Of a stretch of 64,000 nucleotides of DNA, positions 1 through 10,786 are shown piece by piece. Source of the stretch: Kingdonia uniflora (taxonomy: Eukaryota; Streptophyta; Magnoliopsida; Ranunculales; Circaeasteraceae); contig JACGCM010001313.1 of the NCBI GenBank assembly GCA_014058105.1, positions 620,001-684,000 on the forward strand, read 5' to 3'. Within the stretch, counting starts at the first letter, position 1, and each line of letters opens with the position of its first letter. The translations under genes were made by a program, and so were the position numbers. The notes below the pieces were generated by a model. The model saw only the letters and a program-made list of their open reading frames with translations, ran no database searches and was not told where the DNA came from.

Positions 1-236
1 GTGCCGAGATAGGCCCAACGTTCCTCGTCTGTCAAGACGAAGACATGAAATCTCCACTTATAGAAGAAATCTTCCTCAGCATCAACCGCTTCCTCTCCCG
101 ACAAGCCTTGGTACGTCAAAGGAATAGAGGCGGGTATCGCCATTTCCAAGGAATGATCACCAAAATATTTAAGCTTCAACCTCTGCATTTTAGACGCAAT
201 CCTCTCTTTAAGAACCATACTCCGAGTTTTCACCAT
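1..236 (-). CDS. Small antisense ORF of a Tat-like gypsy element (partial)
   Basis: The frame opens at the ATG at 236 and runs without a stop off the left edge (about 78 codons visible). I recognise no named domain. It resembles the small antisense ORFs at 61996-62334, 61199-61515, 37434-37763 and 38407-38726: a basic N-terminus (TRSM, KERIASKMQRLKLK), then KYFGDH (compare KFFGHH at 62.2 kb), then an aromatic segment YKWRFHVFVLTDEERWAYL matching YTWDQLRFHFTTTERHYLF. As in the other elements it lies between the body of an element and its 3' LTR (533-1049) and points against it. Function unknown. The family match is by eye over about 75 residues, so moderately sure. Confidence 0.5.
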   Translation of the reverse strand, partial: MVKTRSMVLKERIASKMQRLKLKYFGDHSLEMAIPASIPLTYQGLSGEEAVDAEEDFFYKWRFHVFVLTDEERWAYLG

Positions 237-291
237 TTTTAAAAAAGTTATGAATATAGGAATTGTTCCAAAGATTTGCTATAGGTACTTA

Positions 292-298
292 TTATATA
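292..298 (-). promoter_or_regulatory. TATA box of the small antisense ORF
   Basis: TATATAA on the minus strand, about 56-62 bases upstream of the ATG at 236. The same arrangement recurs in front of the four related small ORFs, which supports it. Inferred from sequence only. Confidence 0.4.
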
Positions 299-520
299 AC
301 CCTAAATTTATTGTGCAGGTATGTTTTCCCAAGCGTCATCAACAATTACGGATGTGACTATTCAAATGCAACTGTCACATACATCTACATCATCATTTAA
401 TATTCATCATTTCCTAATATCACGTAACTTCCACCCAGTCAAACGCCATCATTACTCCGCTTCAAATTTCAAACTTTTAACACATTCTTTCTCAACCAAA
501 GCCACTCGTAACTTCGGTTG

Positions 521-532
521 CGAGGGGGCAAT
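521..532 (+). other. Polypurine tract of the left-edge gypsy element
   Basis: CGAGGGGGCAAT lies directly before the LTR start TGTAG at 533. It closely resembles the tract of element A (AAAGGGGGCGAA at 62577-62588), so it probably primed plus-strand synthesis. Confidence 0.5.
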
Positions 533-1049
533 TGTAGGGACTTATCCCTTGATCTCACTTAAAATCAAGCTCGCGAAGCTCGATTTACCTCCATCTCAGG
601 CTTACACAATTTTAGCACTTAGCACTCCAGTCAACATTCTAAACAGCACCACGAACTACTCAAGAACGTGGATCGATCAAAACCCAGAAAATGTTATCCA
701 GTCAAAAATACCTGTCTGCCATGAACTCGTCAGTTATTCAATTAACTGTCACTAACCATATTATTTGAAAAACGTATTCTAGCACGATGAAGAGCTGTGG
801 AGAAGCCTATATAAAGAAAAAGTTCCAGAAGAGACAGGGACCAGAAAAATTACTCAAAACTTCTTATTTATGAGATCAAAAGCAATTCTATATTTAGAGA
901 TCACTTATAATACAAATATCCACTCCAAGATATAAAGATTCTCTTACAAAAATCCTCCATACGAGGTTATGGTTTTTCACATATTTAGAGGTTTTCCACG
1001 TTAAAAGCACATGTTTCCATTTCTTACTTTCCATTAGAATATTGTTACA
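533..1049 (+). repeat. 3' LTR (517 bp) of a Tat-like gypsy element
   Basis: Starts TGTAGGGACT after a polypurine tract and is taken to end at TTACA (1049). It contains a good TATA box, TATATAAAG, at 808-816. Its partner LTR is outside the window, so the right boundary is a guess from the CA terminus. The sequence after it (TGGTATGATAGC at 1058) faintly resembles a Met-tRNA binding site, but the antisense ORF on the left argues that this is a 3' LTR. Confidence 0.5.
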
Positions 1050-1209
1050 GGTTCATTGGTATGATAGCTAATTCCTAATTATTTCGAGCTTACGGAATTT
1101 GGCCATTACAGCACCCAAACGGCCCGACTAACTTTTCGAGGTGATGTTTCTTGAGCAAACCACCTACTTACATTCTCACTTTTAACATTAGTAAAAATTA
1201 TATTTGAGT

Positions 1210-1865
1210 TATAGCTTTGCCCATTGAATAGCCGAGCATATGGTTAATATGATCCAACAAATCTTCAATAAGATGTAATATGACCCTTTCGACTAAATAT
1301 TCCACAATAATAAATCTGAGAGTACGAGAACCTTTTGGCTTGATTATGAAGGGAGGATATTATATTATGTTTGGGCAATGATGAAGTAGCAATTTCTTTG
1401 ACCAATTTCATGACTTGAGGAGTCTTGATATTAGAGAGATGTTCCTCATATCCTAGACCTCCTTTATCAGTATCCGTTTTCCCCATACATAACATCTTAT
1501 CAATATTTTTTGCTCCATGACAAAAAAAAATTAAGTTTTTGCTGAGATAAAACTAAATCAAGTTTGGCCGTATATAGTTTGGCCAAAGTTGATTTTATTT
1601 TCTCCATCGATTCATGAACTCCTTACTCAAAAATCGCAACCTTTTCATGGGGGCCTTGTTTCACATCTTCAAGCATTTCTATCTCTTGACTTGTATTCAC
1701 GTTTTTTTTTCCTAAAATTTATGCGTGAGTGCATTAACTAGGTCTTTCAAGACTTTGTTAAGTTTACCAAGTTTAATACACTTCTCAAAAGTCTGAGTAT
1801 ACAAGACTTCAAAATTCAGGTCCTTATTATTATTATTTTTATCATCACTATCATCCCAAGTAATT
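1210..1865 (-). pseudogene. Ty1/copia gag, C-terminal part
   Basis: Read leftward from 1865, the frames give an acidic WDDSDD segment followed by an Asn-rich run, a lysine-rich stretch likely to be coiled coil, then KTDTDKGGLGYEE (around 1430-1480) and a nucleocapsid-like piece YYCGIFSRKGHITSYC (ending near 1262). This order (acidic linker, coiled coil, GLGYEE, CCHC knuckle) is that of long Ty1/copia Gag proteins such as the SIRE type. Several stops and shifts break it, and the first knuckle cysteine is replaced (YYC for CxxC). The acidic linker is duplicated at 3662-3712, so this is either the rest of the gag at 3532-4775, displaced, or a second copy. Lineage is uncertain. Confidence 0.5.
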
Positions 1866-2537
1866 CATTTATTGATTGTTTAATAACATATGGGCGATGT
1901 CTTAGTCTTTATAGAATATTTTAGATTCATTGTCTTTCTATCATACCTTGTGTTAGGGGGAGTGTTGTCTTCTTTTGCTTGCTAATTTTAAAGACACTCC
2001 CCTTATGTTTTTTCCTTTTGTTTCATTTGAAGGTGGTTGCCATTATTTTGAGGGGGGTTGCATCTTATTTTGGGGTATTGGTGTTTAGTGTTTTCTTAAC
2101 TACATGTTCGTTTTTATTTAGTTTGACTTTTTGAGTATCCTAACAGTTTGTCTTTTCAAAATATTTTCCCTGACATTGGCTGGTATATATTTCTTATCTA
2201 TTATGTATTTAACTCATTCAGTGACTGTTATACATTTTGTTCTACTGGTTTGCATATCCTTTTCTTTGTTATTTACCCTTTGTTCATCTGTGCCAAAAAG
2301 AGGGAGATGTTCATGACAGGTAAGTCAGGTAAGTTAGGTTCCTTTATCTTGAACCCTTATTTTATTTGAACGGTTACGTGATGTATCTTGTTTAGTGTGC
2401 AGGGATTCCAAAGTATATGTTATAAGATGAAAGTGGAGCTTTGAGTATGGATGTTTAATGATTGAGTCAGTCCATCGAGTTGTATTTTTATTTCTTATAG
2501 TTCTAGTTTTGGCACGAAATGAACCAAATAGGGAGAT
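1866..2537 (+). other. 3' non-coding end of a plus-strand copia element with polypurine tract
   Basis: A T-rich region without a convincing ORF. At 2292-2307 it has a CAAAAAGAGGGAGAT run, and at 2526-2537 AAATAGGGAGAT directly before the LTR start at 2538. Such purine runs are the usual plus-strand primer of copia elements, so this looks like the 3' untranslated end of an element whose 3' LTR is 2538-3531. Confidence 0.45.
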
Positions 2538-3531
2538 TGAAACATCCATATTTAGAGTTTGTTTCATTTTATGTCTAGAATAGGTGTCAGCACTTCTTCA
2601 TGGTTACTCGTCGTCATAGATTGCATATGGAGCCTCTATAGCTGGACTGACATTGAACAGGTACGTAGGTTTGTAGATATTCGCTCAAAAATATCAAGCC
2701 CTTAATATTTTTAAAAATGCCAAAAAGGAATTATGTTTTTTAAAGAAAATATGTTTTTGCTAGAACATACTTTTTCTGCTAGAACAGACTTTTTCTATTA
2801 TAACAGACCCTATTCGAACAGACTTTTTTTTCCTATTCGAATAGACCCTATTCGAACTGACTTTTTTCTATTTGAATAGGTTACCCAAAACTTTATTTGT
2901 TCGAATAGGATCTTGGCTCTATTCGAATAAAAACCATGTCTATTCGAACAGACTATTTCTTTGTTCAAACAGAGGTTGGGTTTTCAGTTTTCTTATAAAA
3001 GACATCCTTTCTTATTTCACATTTCAACTCTTCCAAAACCTATTTTTCTAGGGCGATTCAATGCGAAGTAAAATTCAAATTTAATTAATCAAAGATTGAG
3101 AAACCTAAATCTAATTTTAGATTTTGTGAATTTGAGCGATTCAAGCATTAAAGCTTTGGTGTGTTATCCGAGGTGAGGCGTTGCGAGAGCGTAAAATTGA
3201 TTCTGAGGAGTTCAATTAGAAGAGACGTAACCATGGAATGCGCTTATCGAGTCTGTAAGTAATTGAATTCTTGTAAACAAAATTTCTTATTAGATTGTTT
3301 AGCTGTCGGGCGATTCGGCAGCGACCTGTGGGTTTTTCTCCTGTGAAAGGTTTCCCATAGGGTTAAAATTGTTTATTTTTGTGCTTAATTTACCTTTGCT
3401 TATTGTCACTAGAACATTGGACAAACTTGACTTAGGCTAAGGTTATACCGTTAATTCAAGTTTTTTTGGACCAATTGATTTTGACCTAAATTTAATCAAA
3501 ATCGATTAGTTTCAAGTGATTATTTATTTTA
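2538..3531 (+). repeat. Copia LTR, copy 1 (994 bp)
   Basis: Runs from TGAAACATCC to a degraded end ATTTATTTTA. It is the reverse complement of the LTR split over 4804-5565 and 11287-11567 and of the copy at 17707-18752. Sequences such as TGTGGGTTTTTCTC and CGAGTCTGTAAGTAATTGAATTC are shared. Between 2815 and 2975 it holds repeated TTCGAA boxes, immediately followed by a TATA box (TATAAAA, 2994-3000), as expected for a U3 promoter. A polypurine tract abuts its left end, so it is the 3' LTR of a plus-strand element. Confidence 0.75.
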
Positions 3532-4775
3532 ATTACTCATTTTTTCATGATCACTTTGACTTTCAATAGAATTCTCAAGTTCGAAACCGTAAGAGTTATC
3601 ATTACTATAATTTAGAAAAACATGATATACACAATATTGTCTATTCTCAACTACTTGGGGATGATCCTTATTATTATTATTTTCATCATCACTATCATCC
3701 CAAGTAATACTAAAGTTCATAACTTTATGATTAGTTCCAGATTTCTTATTGGGACAACTGCGAGCATAATTACTAAACTTGTGACACTTTTAACATTCAA
3801 CTTGACTTAGGTCAGTGTCAAGGTTGGTCTCTTGGTTATTCAATTTAGGTTGATCAAGAGTTCGCAACTTGTAATTTACTGATTGCCTTTATTTTTTAAA
3901 TTGACATATTTTCACAAGGTTTTTAAGCTGGTTGCTTATAGAGGCAATCTGTAAATCCATATCGGACCCATCATCATTATATGAATCACATGAGATGTCA
4001 GCTTCTTTGGTACCCTTAGAAGATGAAGAGTAAGATGAAGATTTAAAAGCAATACTTTTTTTCTTCACAGGGTTTTCCATTATCATCTCGAGTTCAAAAA
4101 TTTGCAGCTTTCCAGCTAATGTATCCGGTTTTATTTTCTTAAGATCTTGAGCTTCCTCGATAGCATCACGTCAGAATCTAAAGCTCTTAGGAAGAGATCT
4201 TAAAACTTTGTGAACAATTTAGACATCGGAATAAGCTACTCCTAATGCGACACTAGTGATTGAAATATCACTTAGTCTAGCATAGAATTCATCAAGCGGT
4301 TCATTTTTCCTCATTCGAATATTCTCAAATTGCGAAGTAAGCATTTGAAGCTTACTTTCTTTAACTAAATCATTGCCTTCAAGTTCAAACTAGAATGTCC
4401 CAAACATCTTTTGAAGTGTTACAAACAGAAATATGTCAAAACTCACTTTGACTCACAGCCATAAAATTAGCATTGCGGCCTTTAGAGTTATAACCGGCAG
4501 TATCCTTTTCTTCCTTTGACCATTTGATTATAGGTTTAAGGACCTCTATAGTACTACCTGGTACACCTTACATCACAGTAGGCTACTTCCATCCATGCTC
4601 AATGGCAATCCATACATCTTCCCCGATTGATTGTAAGAATGCAACCATTCAGACTTTCTAGTATAGATAATTTTTTGCCATCAAAGAGTGGTGAACGATT
4701 TGCAGGACCTCAAAACTTCTCAAAATCTATTATTCTTAAGCAATCAAGTTAGGATCCACGCTCAGGTTGTTAATC
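3532..4775 (-). pseudogene. Ty1/copia gag, N-terminal part (UBN2-like)
   Basis: Minus-strand frames show the plant copia Gag pattern: IIKWSKEEKDTAGYNSKG, then VCNTSKDVWDIL (about 4395-4450), IRMRKNEPLDEFYARLSDI (about 4260-4320), VLRSLPKSF and AIEEAQDLKK. These are hallmarks of the UBN2/gag-polypeptide family. The C-terminal half (3889-4086) is Ser/Lys-rich and leads to the acidic segment SITWDDSDDENNNN (3670-3720). Frameshifts and stops split it into pieces. It starts just inside the primer-binding site at 4790-4801, so it belongs to the minus-strand element whose 5' LTR begins at 4804. It packaged element RNA when intact. Confidence 0.65.
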
Positions 4776-4789
4776 CTTGAAGTGTGACT

Positions 4790-4801
4790 GCTCTGATACT
4801 A
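4790..4801 (-). other. Primer-binding site (initiator Met-tRNA type)
   Basis: TAGTATCAGAGC on the minus strand, two bases inside the LTR end at 4804; it matches the common plant copia primer-binding sequence TGGTATCAGAGC except for one base. It fixes the 4804-11567 LTR as a 5' LTR on the minus strand. Confidence 0.65.
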
Positions 4802-4803
4802 AT

Positions 4804-5565
4804 TGAAATAAATAATCATTTGAGACTAACCGATTTTGATTAATTTCAGGTCAAAATCAATAGGTCCGAAAAATCTTTAATAAAAAATCTAACTCCAGCC
4901 TAAGTCAAGTTTGTCCAATGTTCTAGTGATAACAAGCAAAGGTAAATTGAATACAAGAACAAACAATTTTAACCATGTGGGAAACCTTTCTCAAGAGAAA
5001 AACCTACAAGTCGCTTCCAAATCGCCCGGCAGCTAAACAATTCAATAAGAAACAAAATTTAAAGAATTCAATTACTTATTGACTCGATAAGCACATCCCA
5101 TGGTTACCTTTCTTCTATTTGAACTCCTCACAATCAATTCTACATTCTTGCAACGCCTCGCCTCGGATAACGTACCAAAGCTTTAATCGCTCAAACTTGC
5201 TAAATATGAAATTATATTTAGGTTTCTCAATCTTTGATTGATTCAATTTGAGTTTTACTTCGCATTGAATCGCCCGTTGAATCTCTCTTCTCTCAAAATT
5301 CTCAAGCCCAAGAAAAATAGGTTTTGAAAGAGTTAAAAAGTGAAATAAGAAATGATGTCTTTTAAAAGAAAGCTGAAAACCTGACCTTTGTTCGAACAGA
5401 GAAATAATCTGCTCGAACAGACATAGTTTTTATTCGAACAAAGCCAAGATCCTATTCGAACAAACAAAGGTTTGGGTAACCTGTTCGAACAGAGAAAAAG
5501 TCTATTCGAACAGGGTCTATTCGAGCAGAAAAAAAAAGGTCGGTTCGAACAGGGTTTGTTCTAAC
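4804..5565 (-). repeat. Copia LTR, copy 2, first part (5' LTR of the minus element)
   Basis: Begins TGAAATAAATAATCA and matches the reverse complement of 2538-3531 up to the TTCGAA-rich zone (5393-5560), where a gypsy element is inserted. The LTR resumes at 11287, so the full LTR is about 1.04 kb. Bases 5561-5565 (CTAAC) are the target duplication of that insertion. Confidence 0.75.
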
Positions 5566-6074
5566 TAATCCACAATCCGATTGAGAAGCATTAGTTAGTA
5601 GAAAGAACGAAGAACACCAATTAGATTTTGGAAAAATAGATAATTTAATTGCTAAAAACAAGCAATTACAATGAAAATCTCTCAAATCCTAGGCTTCTCT
5701 CATAACTCTCTTCAGATTTAACATAAAAAAAACATCCTAGAAAATAACTTAAGTTCTTTTTATATACTAGGGAACTTGAAAATAATAAAAGAACGGATTT
5801 TGAGGAAAATCAACGTCTGAGAATCCAAAACAGCGCTAAAGTCGTTCGAACGAACTAGGGAGTCATTCGAACGACTTTACGACTAATTGGTCTAAACCCT
5901 ATAAACTTACCAGCTTCATTCTAGCGAGAACACAACTCGTTCGAACGAAATATGTCCGGGGACAAATTTCCAGTGGGATAAAATAAGTCAATTGAACGAA
6001 TCGTTCGAACGACTTTAAATCTCATTCGAACGACTTCACCAAATTTTGGATGTCGACTAGATCTTCCTGGATCA
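5566..6074 (-). repeat. Gypsy 3' LTR (509 bp)
   Basis: Paired with 10787-11286. In element orientation it runs from TGATCCAGGAAG to GGATTGTGGATTA, so it begins with TG but ends with TA. It contains five TTCGAA-type boxes between 5838 and 6035, and a TATATAAA-like TATA box on the minus strand near 5757-5766. Confidence 0.85.
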
Positions 6075-6090
6075 TGGCTCCCCCCTTTAA
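6075..6090 (-). other. Polypurine tract of the nested gypsy element
   Basis: On the minus strand AAAGGGGGGAGCCA lies immediately before the 3' LTR start at 6074, the expected place and composition for the plus-strand primer. Confidence 0.65.
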
Positions 6091-6583
6091 GAGCCTTGAG
6101 CTCCTGCTCAAGCCGGAACTGGAGAGGTGGGAATGTGGTGCTGCCCATATCCCTGTTGTACTACTTTGACTTACTGGGTAGCTGTCCCTTCTTTCCAACT
6201 CAGAACGACTCAATACCACCTCCTGTCTTACCTGGCAGCAACTTTTGGTGAAACACACACGCCCCTTAGGATCATCATATCCTGCAAGATATCCTGACGT
6301 AACAAAAGGTTGTATTTGCATAGAAACCAACATAACGGAAGTAGTTGGTAATGGGGGCCGAGATTACCTATCAGCCAATTTGTTGTCCACTCCCTTCTTA
6401 AACTGTATAATCAAGAGAAATTGTTAGAGATATGACAGCCCCTTCATCTGGAAAACTTGCTATAGCTTGGACTGTGTGGCTAAAAACTGAAACGGTTTAT
6501 GATCAGTATGTACCACAACCACCTCTTGTAACTTCCCTAAATCGGTTTATTGCCTAAAAAATGTTATCATTGGAGATAACACT
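6091..6583 (-). pseudogene. Gypsy RNase H remnant
   Basis: In the minus frame around 6340-6530 one reads VVHTDHKPFQFLATQSKL and, after stops, FKKGVDNKLADR. These are the end of the Ty3/gypsy RNase H domain (TDHKPLxFL ... KKGxxNxxADxLSR). In-frame stops replace at least three residues. Downstream (6022-6333) a basic, Ser-rich frame continues to the LTR, but no integrase zinc finger or DDE core is present, so the end of pol is deleted. Before the solo LTR inserted, this segment joined almost directly to the protease region at 9061, so RT was already lost. Confidence 0.6.
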
Positions 6584-9056
6584 TGTCACGCCCCAAAATC
6601 CAATAATCGGTAGCTTGACCAATTACTAGATTCGAAGCTGTGCAGGTCGGGGAATCTACTGATTTACCCCACAAATAACCAAGCCAAAGATAAAGTCAAG
6701 CTCAGTCATTCACTTTAAGCAATAATCATCAGAGTAAAGAAAAAAAAAATAACGCGGAAGAAAATGATATATATACATATCAGACTGAAAACAACAAACA
6801 CAATCTCGAATAAAGTACAGTTACACATACTAAGATCACAACAAGAAGTCTAAACTAAATAGATCAGCAGCGGCAACTGCTCCAAACACAGCTGAAGCTC
6901 TCAGCAACTCAAGCTACTCAACCTCTGAAAGGGGGGAACAATGCGAGATTGAGCAAAACCATGGCTCACTAAAACCCAATAAAGCTAAATAACATACTAG
7001 TAAACTGGTGGAGATAAAAAGGATGAAGTAAATAAGATAGAGTAAGTTTAAAGTAAATGAATAGAAAAATAAGTGATCAAGATTCAGGTAATAGGGTAAT
7101 AAGAACATAAGAATAGAATATATAAGTAACCAGAGTTAGGATAAATAATTTAAGAGAAGAGGGAAATTGTGACATGAGGGGATGATGCAATGATATGCTA
7201 ATGATATGATATGATGAACTGGGATAATCCCACAATTATCCCTAATGCTGACTGATGCAATGATAAACTAAAGTCCTAATGTTGTATGATTGGATGATTT
7301 AAAACGTGTTACAATCCTATTATAATATTGGTTGATCAACTGCTAGCATGTTTGACTTAAAAAGATTTGTTAAGGGGATACAATGGGTACAATTTTTGTC
7401 AGGGCTTTTCAACCCACGGAGCCAACGTCCGAACTGTATTTCATTCCAAGGAATTTCAACCTCAAGGATAAGTCTAGCACCAGATTCATACTGTCTCATA
7501 CCTTGCCACACTCCCGGATGGGTATATATGGTATGATAGTGTTCACAGCCAGTTCTTCACCTACTATTTTAACCCTATGTAGGACTTCTGCAATCCTATC
7601 GGAGGTCAACCAATGTAGAGCTTTGTTATGTATCCAATCTAGTTAAGTTAAAAGAGTTTTGCATGATTAAAAAGATACAACAGATCCCAAGGATCAAAAA
7701 TACAACAGCCGTAAACCCGGCAAACAAACATAGGATGACCACCTGCATAAGAGCGTGGAAAATAATCCTAACCCGAACACAAACAGTGACTCAGTCACAC
7801 CATCTAAACTTAGATGAAACAAGAACTTAATCGTCACAATGATAAATCAACATCGGTCTCTAGAAGACTGAAACCAAAGACAAGAAATGCAGCTACTAGA
7901 AGTACCACACTAACAGCTTCTAACAAAACCCAGCGCCAAATGTAAACTATAGTAACCAAGTTACAAAATAACTAATTAAATAGGTTAGCAATTATACATA
8001 GAAATAATATGATAACAAACCCTAACTAGATCGCATGCATCTCTCTACACAGAGTACTACTCTAGTCAACACCCATCAACTAGTAGAAGAATTTAGAAAT
8101 GAAGGGGAAACTTTCCTGATAATAATCCTGAGTTCTGACGAAACCTAAACCGGAATTCCAAAACTCATAATCAGCGATATAGCTAGCGGAACACAAGACA
8201 AGCTACAACAGACAATCACGACAGCAATTTAATAACAAAACCAGGAAACCAATCAATAAGACAAACCCTAAAAATCAACCCAATGCCTAATCGGAATAAA
8301 AGAACGAAAAAGAATAGGAAATTACTCACCAAGAATATGTGTGATAATCACCGCAAATAATCGGCGAGCGAGGGAATGGATTGGCTACGAATTTGGGAAA
8401 GGGGACTGATTTGGGGGAGAGAGAGTGAGAGAGAATTGAGAGAGAGAGGAATGAAATAAAATAACCCCAAAAGGAACAAAACAACCGCATACTCGTTCGA
8501 ACAAAGATGAAAGTCGTTCGAACAAAGAAGGATATCAAGGCAAAAATTCCAGGGAAGTGCCTCTGTCGTTCGAATGAAAAAGGTTCGTGCAAATGGACAA
8601 AGAAGTCTCCAAAAGGATACAGAAGTCGTTCGAATGGACATAGAAGTTGTTCGAACGACTTGGAGATCAATCGACTCATTCGAACAAAGATGAATATCGT
8701 TCGAACGATTACTAGAAAATCCCAAAATATCTCCGAACCACACGAACACCCGAACATAGAACAAACCACACCCAAATACCACAACAACACCACCAACAAC
8801 ACACTAACAACACTAACCCAACCAAGGGTTCCCGAATACAAAACACAACTACCTCCTAAAAGCCACCGAACCACCGAAAACACCAAAAAGAAATCTAACT
8901 CCAAACCTGCCTAAAAAGGAATCAAACGGATGCAGAAGGGATAGAAGGAATATGCGGAAGGAGCGCAGATGCTGAGAATGATAAGAATATGTAGAAAAGG
9001 AATAATATAATAATATACTAATAAATATTAATAATAAAAAAATACGGGTCACTACA
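6584..9056 (-). repeat. Solo LTR (2.47 kb) with 5-bp target duplication
   Basis: On the + strand it runs from TGTCACGCCCC to GGGTCACTACA, flanked by ACACT on both sides (6579-6583 and 9057-9061). Read on the minus strand it begins TGTAGTGACCCG and ends GGGGCGTGACA, a form familiar from plant gypsy LTRs, so minus orientation is likely. No gag-pol and no second LTR is present. The long minus frame at 8326-8904 is Val/Leu/Ser/Phe-rich with no recognisable domain and is probably chance. Seven TTCGAA-type boxes lie at 8490-8710. Confidence 0.75.
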
Positions 9057-9591
9057 ACACTCGAGCCGACATACCCTCTTGAACCGGTCGCACCAATAAC
9101 ACAAACTTTCCACTTGCATTAACCAACCGCTTCACCTGAGCCGTCGTTACCAAATTTGACGTAGTGACATGCTCCTTACAAGCATTGATATGGAACTCAT
9201 TTCCCTTCCTCACAAGGCGATACTTGCGAGCTCTACAGTAATGAATCGCATCTCGGTCCCAAAGATAATGGCTACCCAAGATGACCTGACACACATCCAA
9301 AGGAGCCACCTCACATATCATCTCGTTAATAAACCTTTTAATGATCGCAAACTTGAATGTACACTGCTTCGTGATCATCAAATTTGTGTCTTTCTGAATC
9401 CACCCCAAACCATATGGCTTAGGATGAGCTGTAGTCATCAAACCCATCTGTTTCACCAACGCCTTAGAAATTAACAAATTTTGACTACCCAAATCCACAA
9501 TGGCCTCAACTAAACTCTTCTTTACCTGAATACTGACATGAAAAAGTTTTTCCTGACTCTCCTCCTCGGTAGCCAAAGTTCGCAGAAACAT
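9057..9591 (-). pseudogene. Gypsy aspartic protease (retropepsin-like)
   Basis: A minus frame of about 178 codons. Near residues 30-40 it reads AIVDLGSQNLLIS, the position of the retropepsin catalytic motif (usually D-T/S-G-S), here DLGS, so Thr is replaced by Leu. CQVILGSHYLWDRDA (around residues 98-112) is the typical second conserved region (LG..W...A) of plant gypsy proteases. The enzyme would cut the Gag-Pol polyprotein. The frame is open from about 9591 to the solo LTR at 9056, where the true reading continued into pol. The odd catalytic site suggests it is inactive. Confidence 0.65.
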
Positions 9592-9639
9592 AAGTGTAAG
9601 CTTAGGATTTGGTTTATCTAAATATGGAAGGTCAGCAAC

Positions 9640-10606
9640 CTCTGCGGCTAGTACATATTTTTCTTTATTGTGCTTCTCCTCCTTCGACCGAAGCTCCGGG
9701 TGAAGTTTCTAACAATAATCGGAAAGATGCCCACTCGCCTTACAATAATTGCAATGAAACTCCTTGGACGAAGACCCCTCTCCTTTGGCCTCTCCCTTAT
9801 GTTCGTTTTTCCAACTAGACTTGTACCCCGACTTGATCTTGTCGTCTTCTTTGTCACTCTTCAAGCACTTGCCTTCAATAGCAATTACCTTCACGGTAGC
9901 GTCCTCGATATTGGCCACAGTAAAGAGCTTCAATTATCTTTTTATGGACTTCGACAAGCCCCCCGTGTACTTCATGAACACCTCATACTCGTCCACATCA
10001 ATGTCCAAAACCAAAGTATGGTTATGAAATGCCGTAGTGTACTCTTGTAAGGATTGCTCAAACTTTTGGCTCAAATTATGCCATTTATACCATCTCTCTT
10101 GCTCATACCCAATAAGATAAAACTATTTTCGCACTAAAGCCTTGAATTCTTTCTAGCCCAAATCTCCTACATCATGGCATTTCTGATAAGATTTTCACCA
10201 CGTGAATGCTTGTGATTTGCAAATTTGAACATAACAAAGCAAATTTACTGAGCATTGGAGTATTCATAAACCGAAAAATAAGTTTCTAACCTATCTAACC
10301 AGTTATCCAATATCTCGGCATCGATCGAACCGTCGAAACTAAAATTTTAATCTTAAACTTTATACGAAGATTACGCATAGGATTCGTGGACTTACTAGTA
10401 ACCGATCGCTCCTCGTCGGATTTGGCATCACTAGAATCACTATTGATCTCGGTAGTATGCTTGTCACCATCCCCCTCCATAACCCCTTTCTTCTTCGAGT
10501 GGCCTTGCCGTTTCCCCGAAGCGAAAACCTTCGCGAGGTTTGTGAGACGCAACTGTTCTACCAACTCCCCTATAGTAAAAGTTAGGACGGAAACTGTCGT
10601 TTCCAA
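9640..10606 (-). pseudogene. Gypsy gag with CCHC zinc knuckle
   Basis: Two minus-strand pieces support this. The N-terminal piece (10295-10606) is a charged 103-codon frame with a Ser/Asp/Glu-rich linker. The C-terminal piece (9709-9933) ends with a perfect nucleocapsid knuckle CNYCKASGHLSDYC after a Lys-rich basic stretch. The order 5' LTR, primer-binding site, gag, protease is as expected. The capsid-like middle (about 9930-10290) is broken by stops and shifts. It would coat and package the element RNA. Confidence 0.6.
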
Positions 10607-10768
10607 AATTGTGAGTTGATCCTAGGAATCGCTCATCTCCAAATCGTCTGTCTTCTTCGAATTAGGTTTGCAATGGATCTTCAATGGACTCACTAGCTTC
10701 TCCTTCGTTTTCTTGAGACGATCACGTGTATAGACCATAAACCACAATCAACCCCCGAGAATCGAAAC

Positions 10769-10785
10769 TGAAAAACTGATACCAC
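10769..10785 (-). other. Primer-binding site of the nested gypsy element
   Basis: TGGTATCAG on the minus strand follows the LTR end (10787) after a 1-2 base spacer; this matches an initiator Met-tRNA 3' end for nine bases, after which the match fades. Confidence 0.6.
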
Positions 10786-10786
10786 T

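Noticed and set aside
321..755. 144-codon plus ORF overlapping the left LTR
   Set aside because: It crosses the polypurine tract and LTR start, so it cannot be a real gene of the element; no motif.
1057..1069. TGGTATGATAGC as a primer-binding site making 533-1049 a 5' LTR
   Set aside because: A polypurine tract and small antisense ORF precede the LTR, which is the 3' LTR context; two mismatches and a long spacer weaken the match.
8490..8710. TTCGAA clusters as classical heat-shock elements
   Set aside because: Heat-shock elements need GAA and TTC units spaced by two bases (GAAnnTTC); here the units abut as TTCGAA, so the fit is poor.
8326..8904. 192-codon minus ORF inside the solo LTR, with an overlapping 144-codon frame
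   Set aside because: Low-complexity hydrophobic composition, no domain; it runs across TTCGAA repeats and the LTR has no coding expectation.
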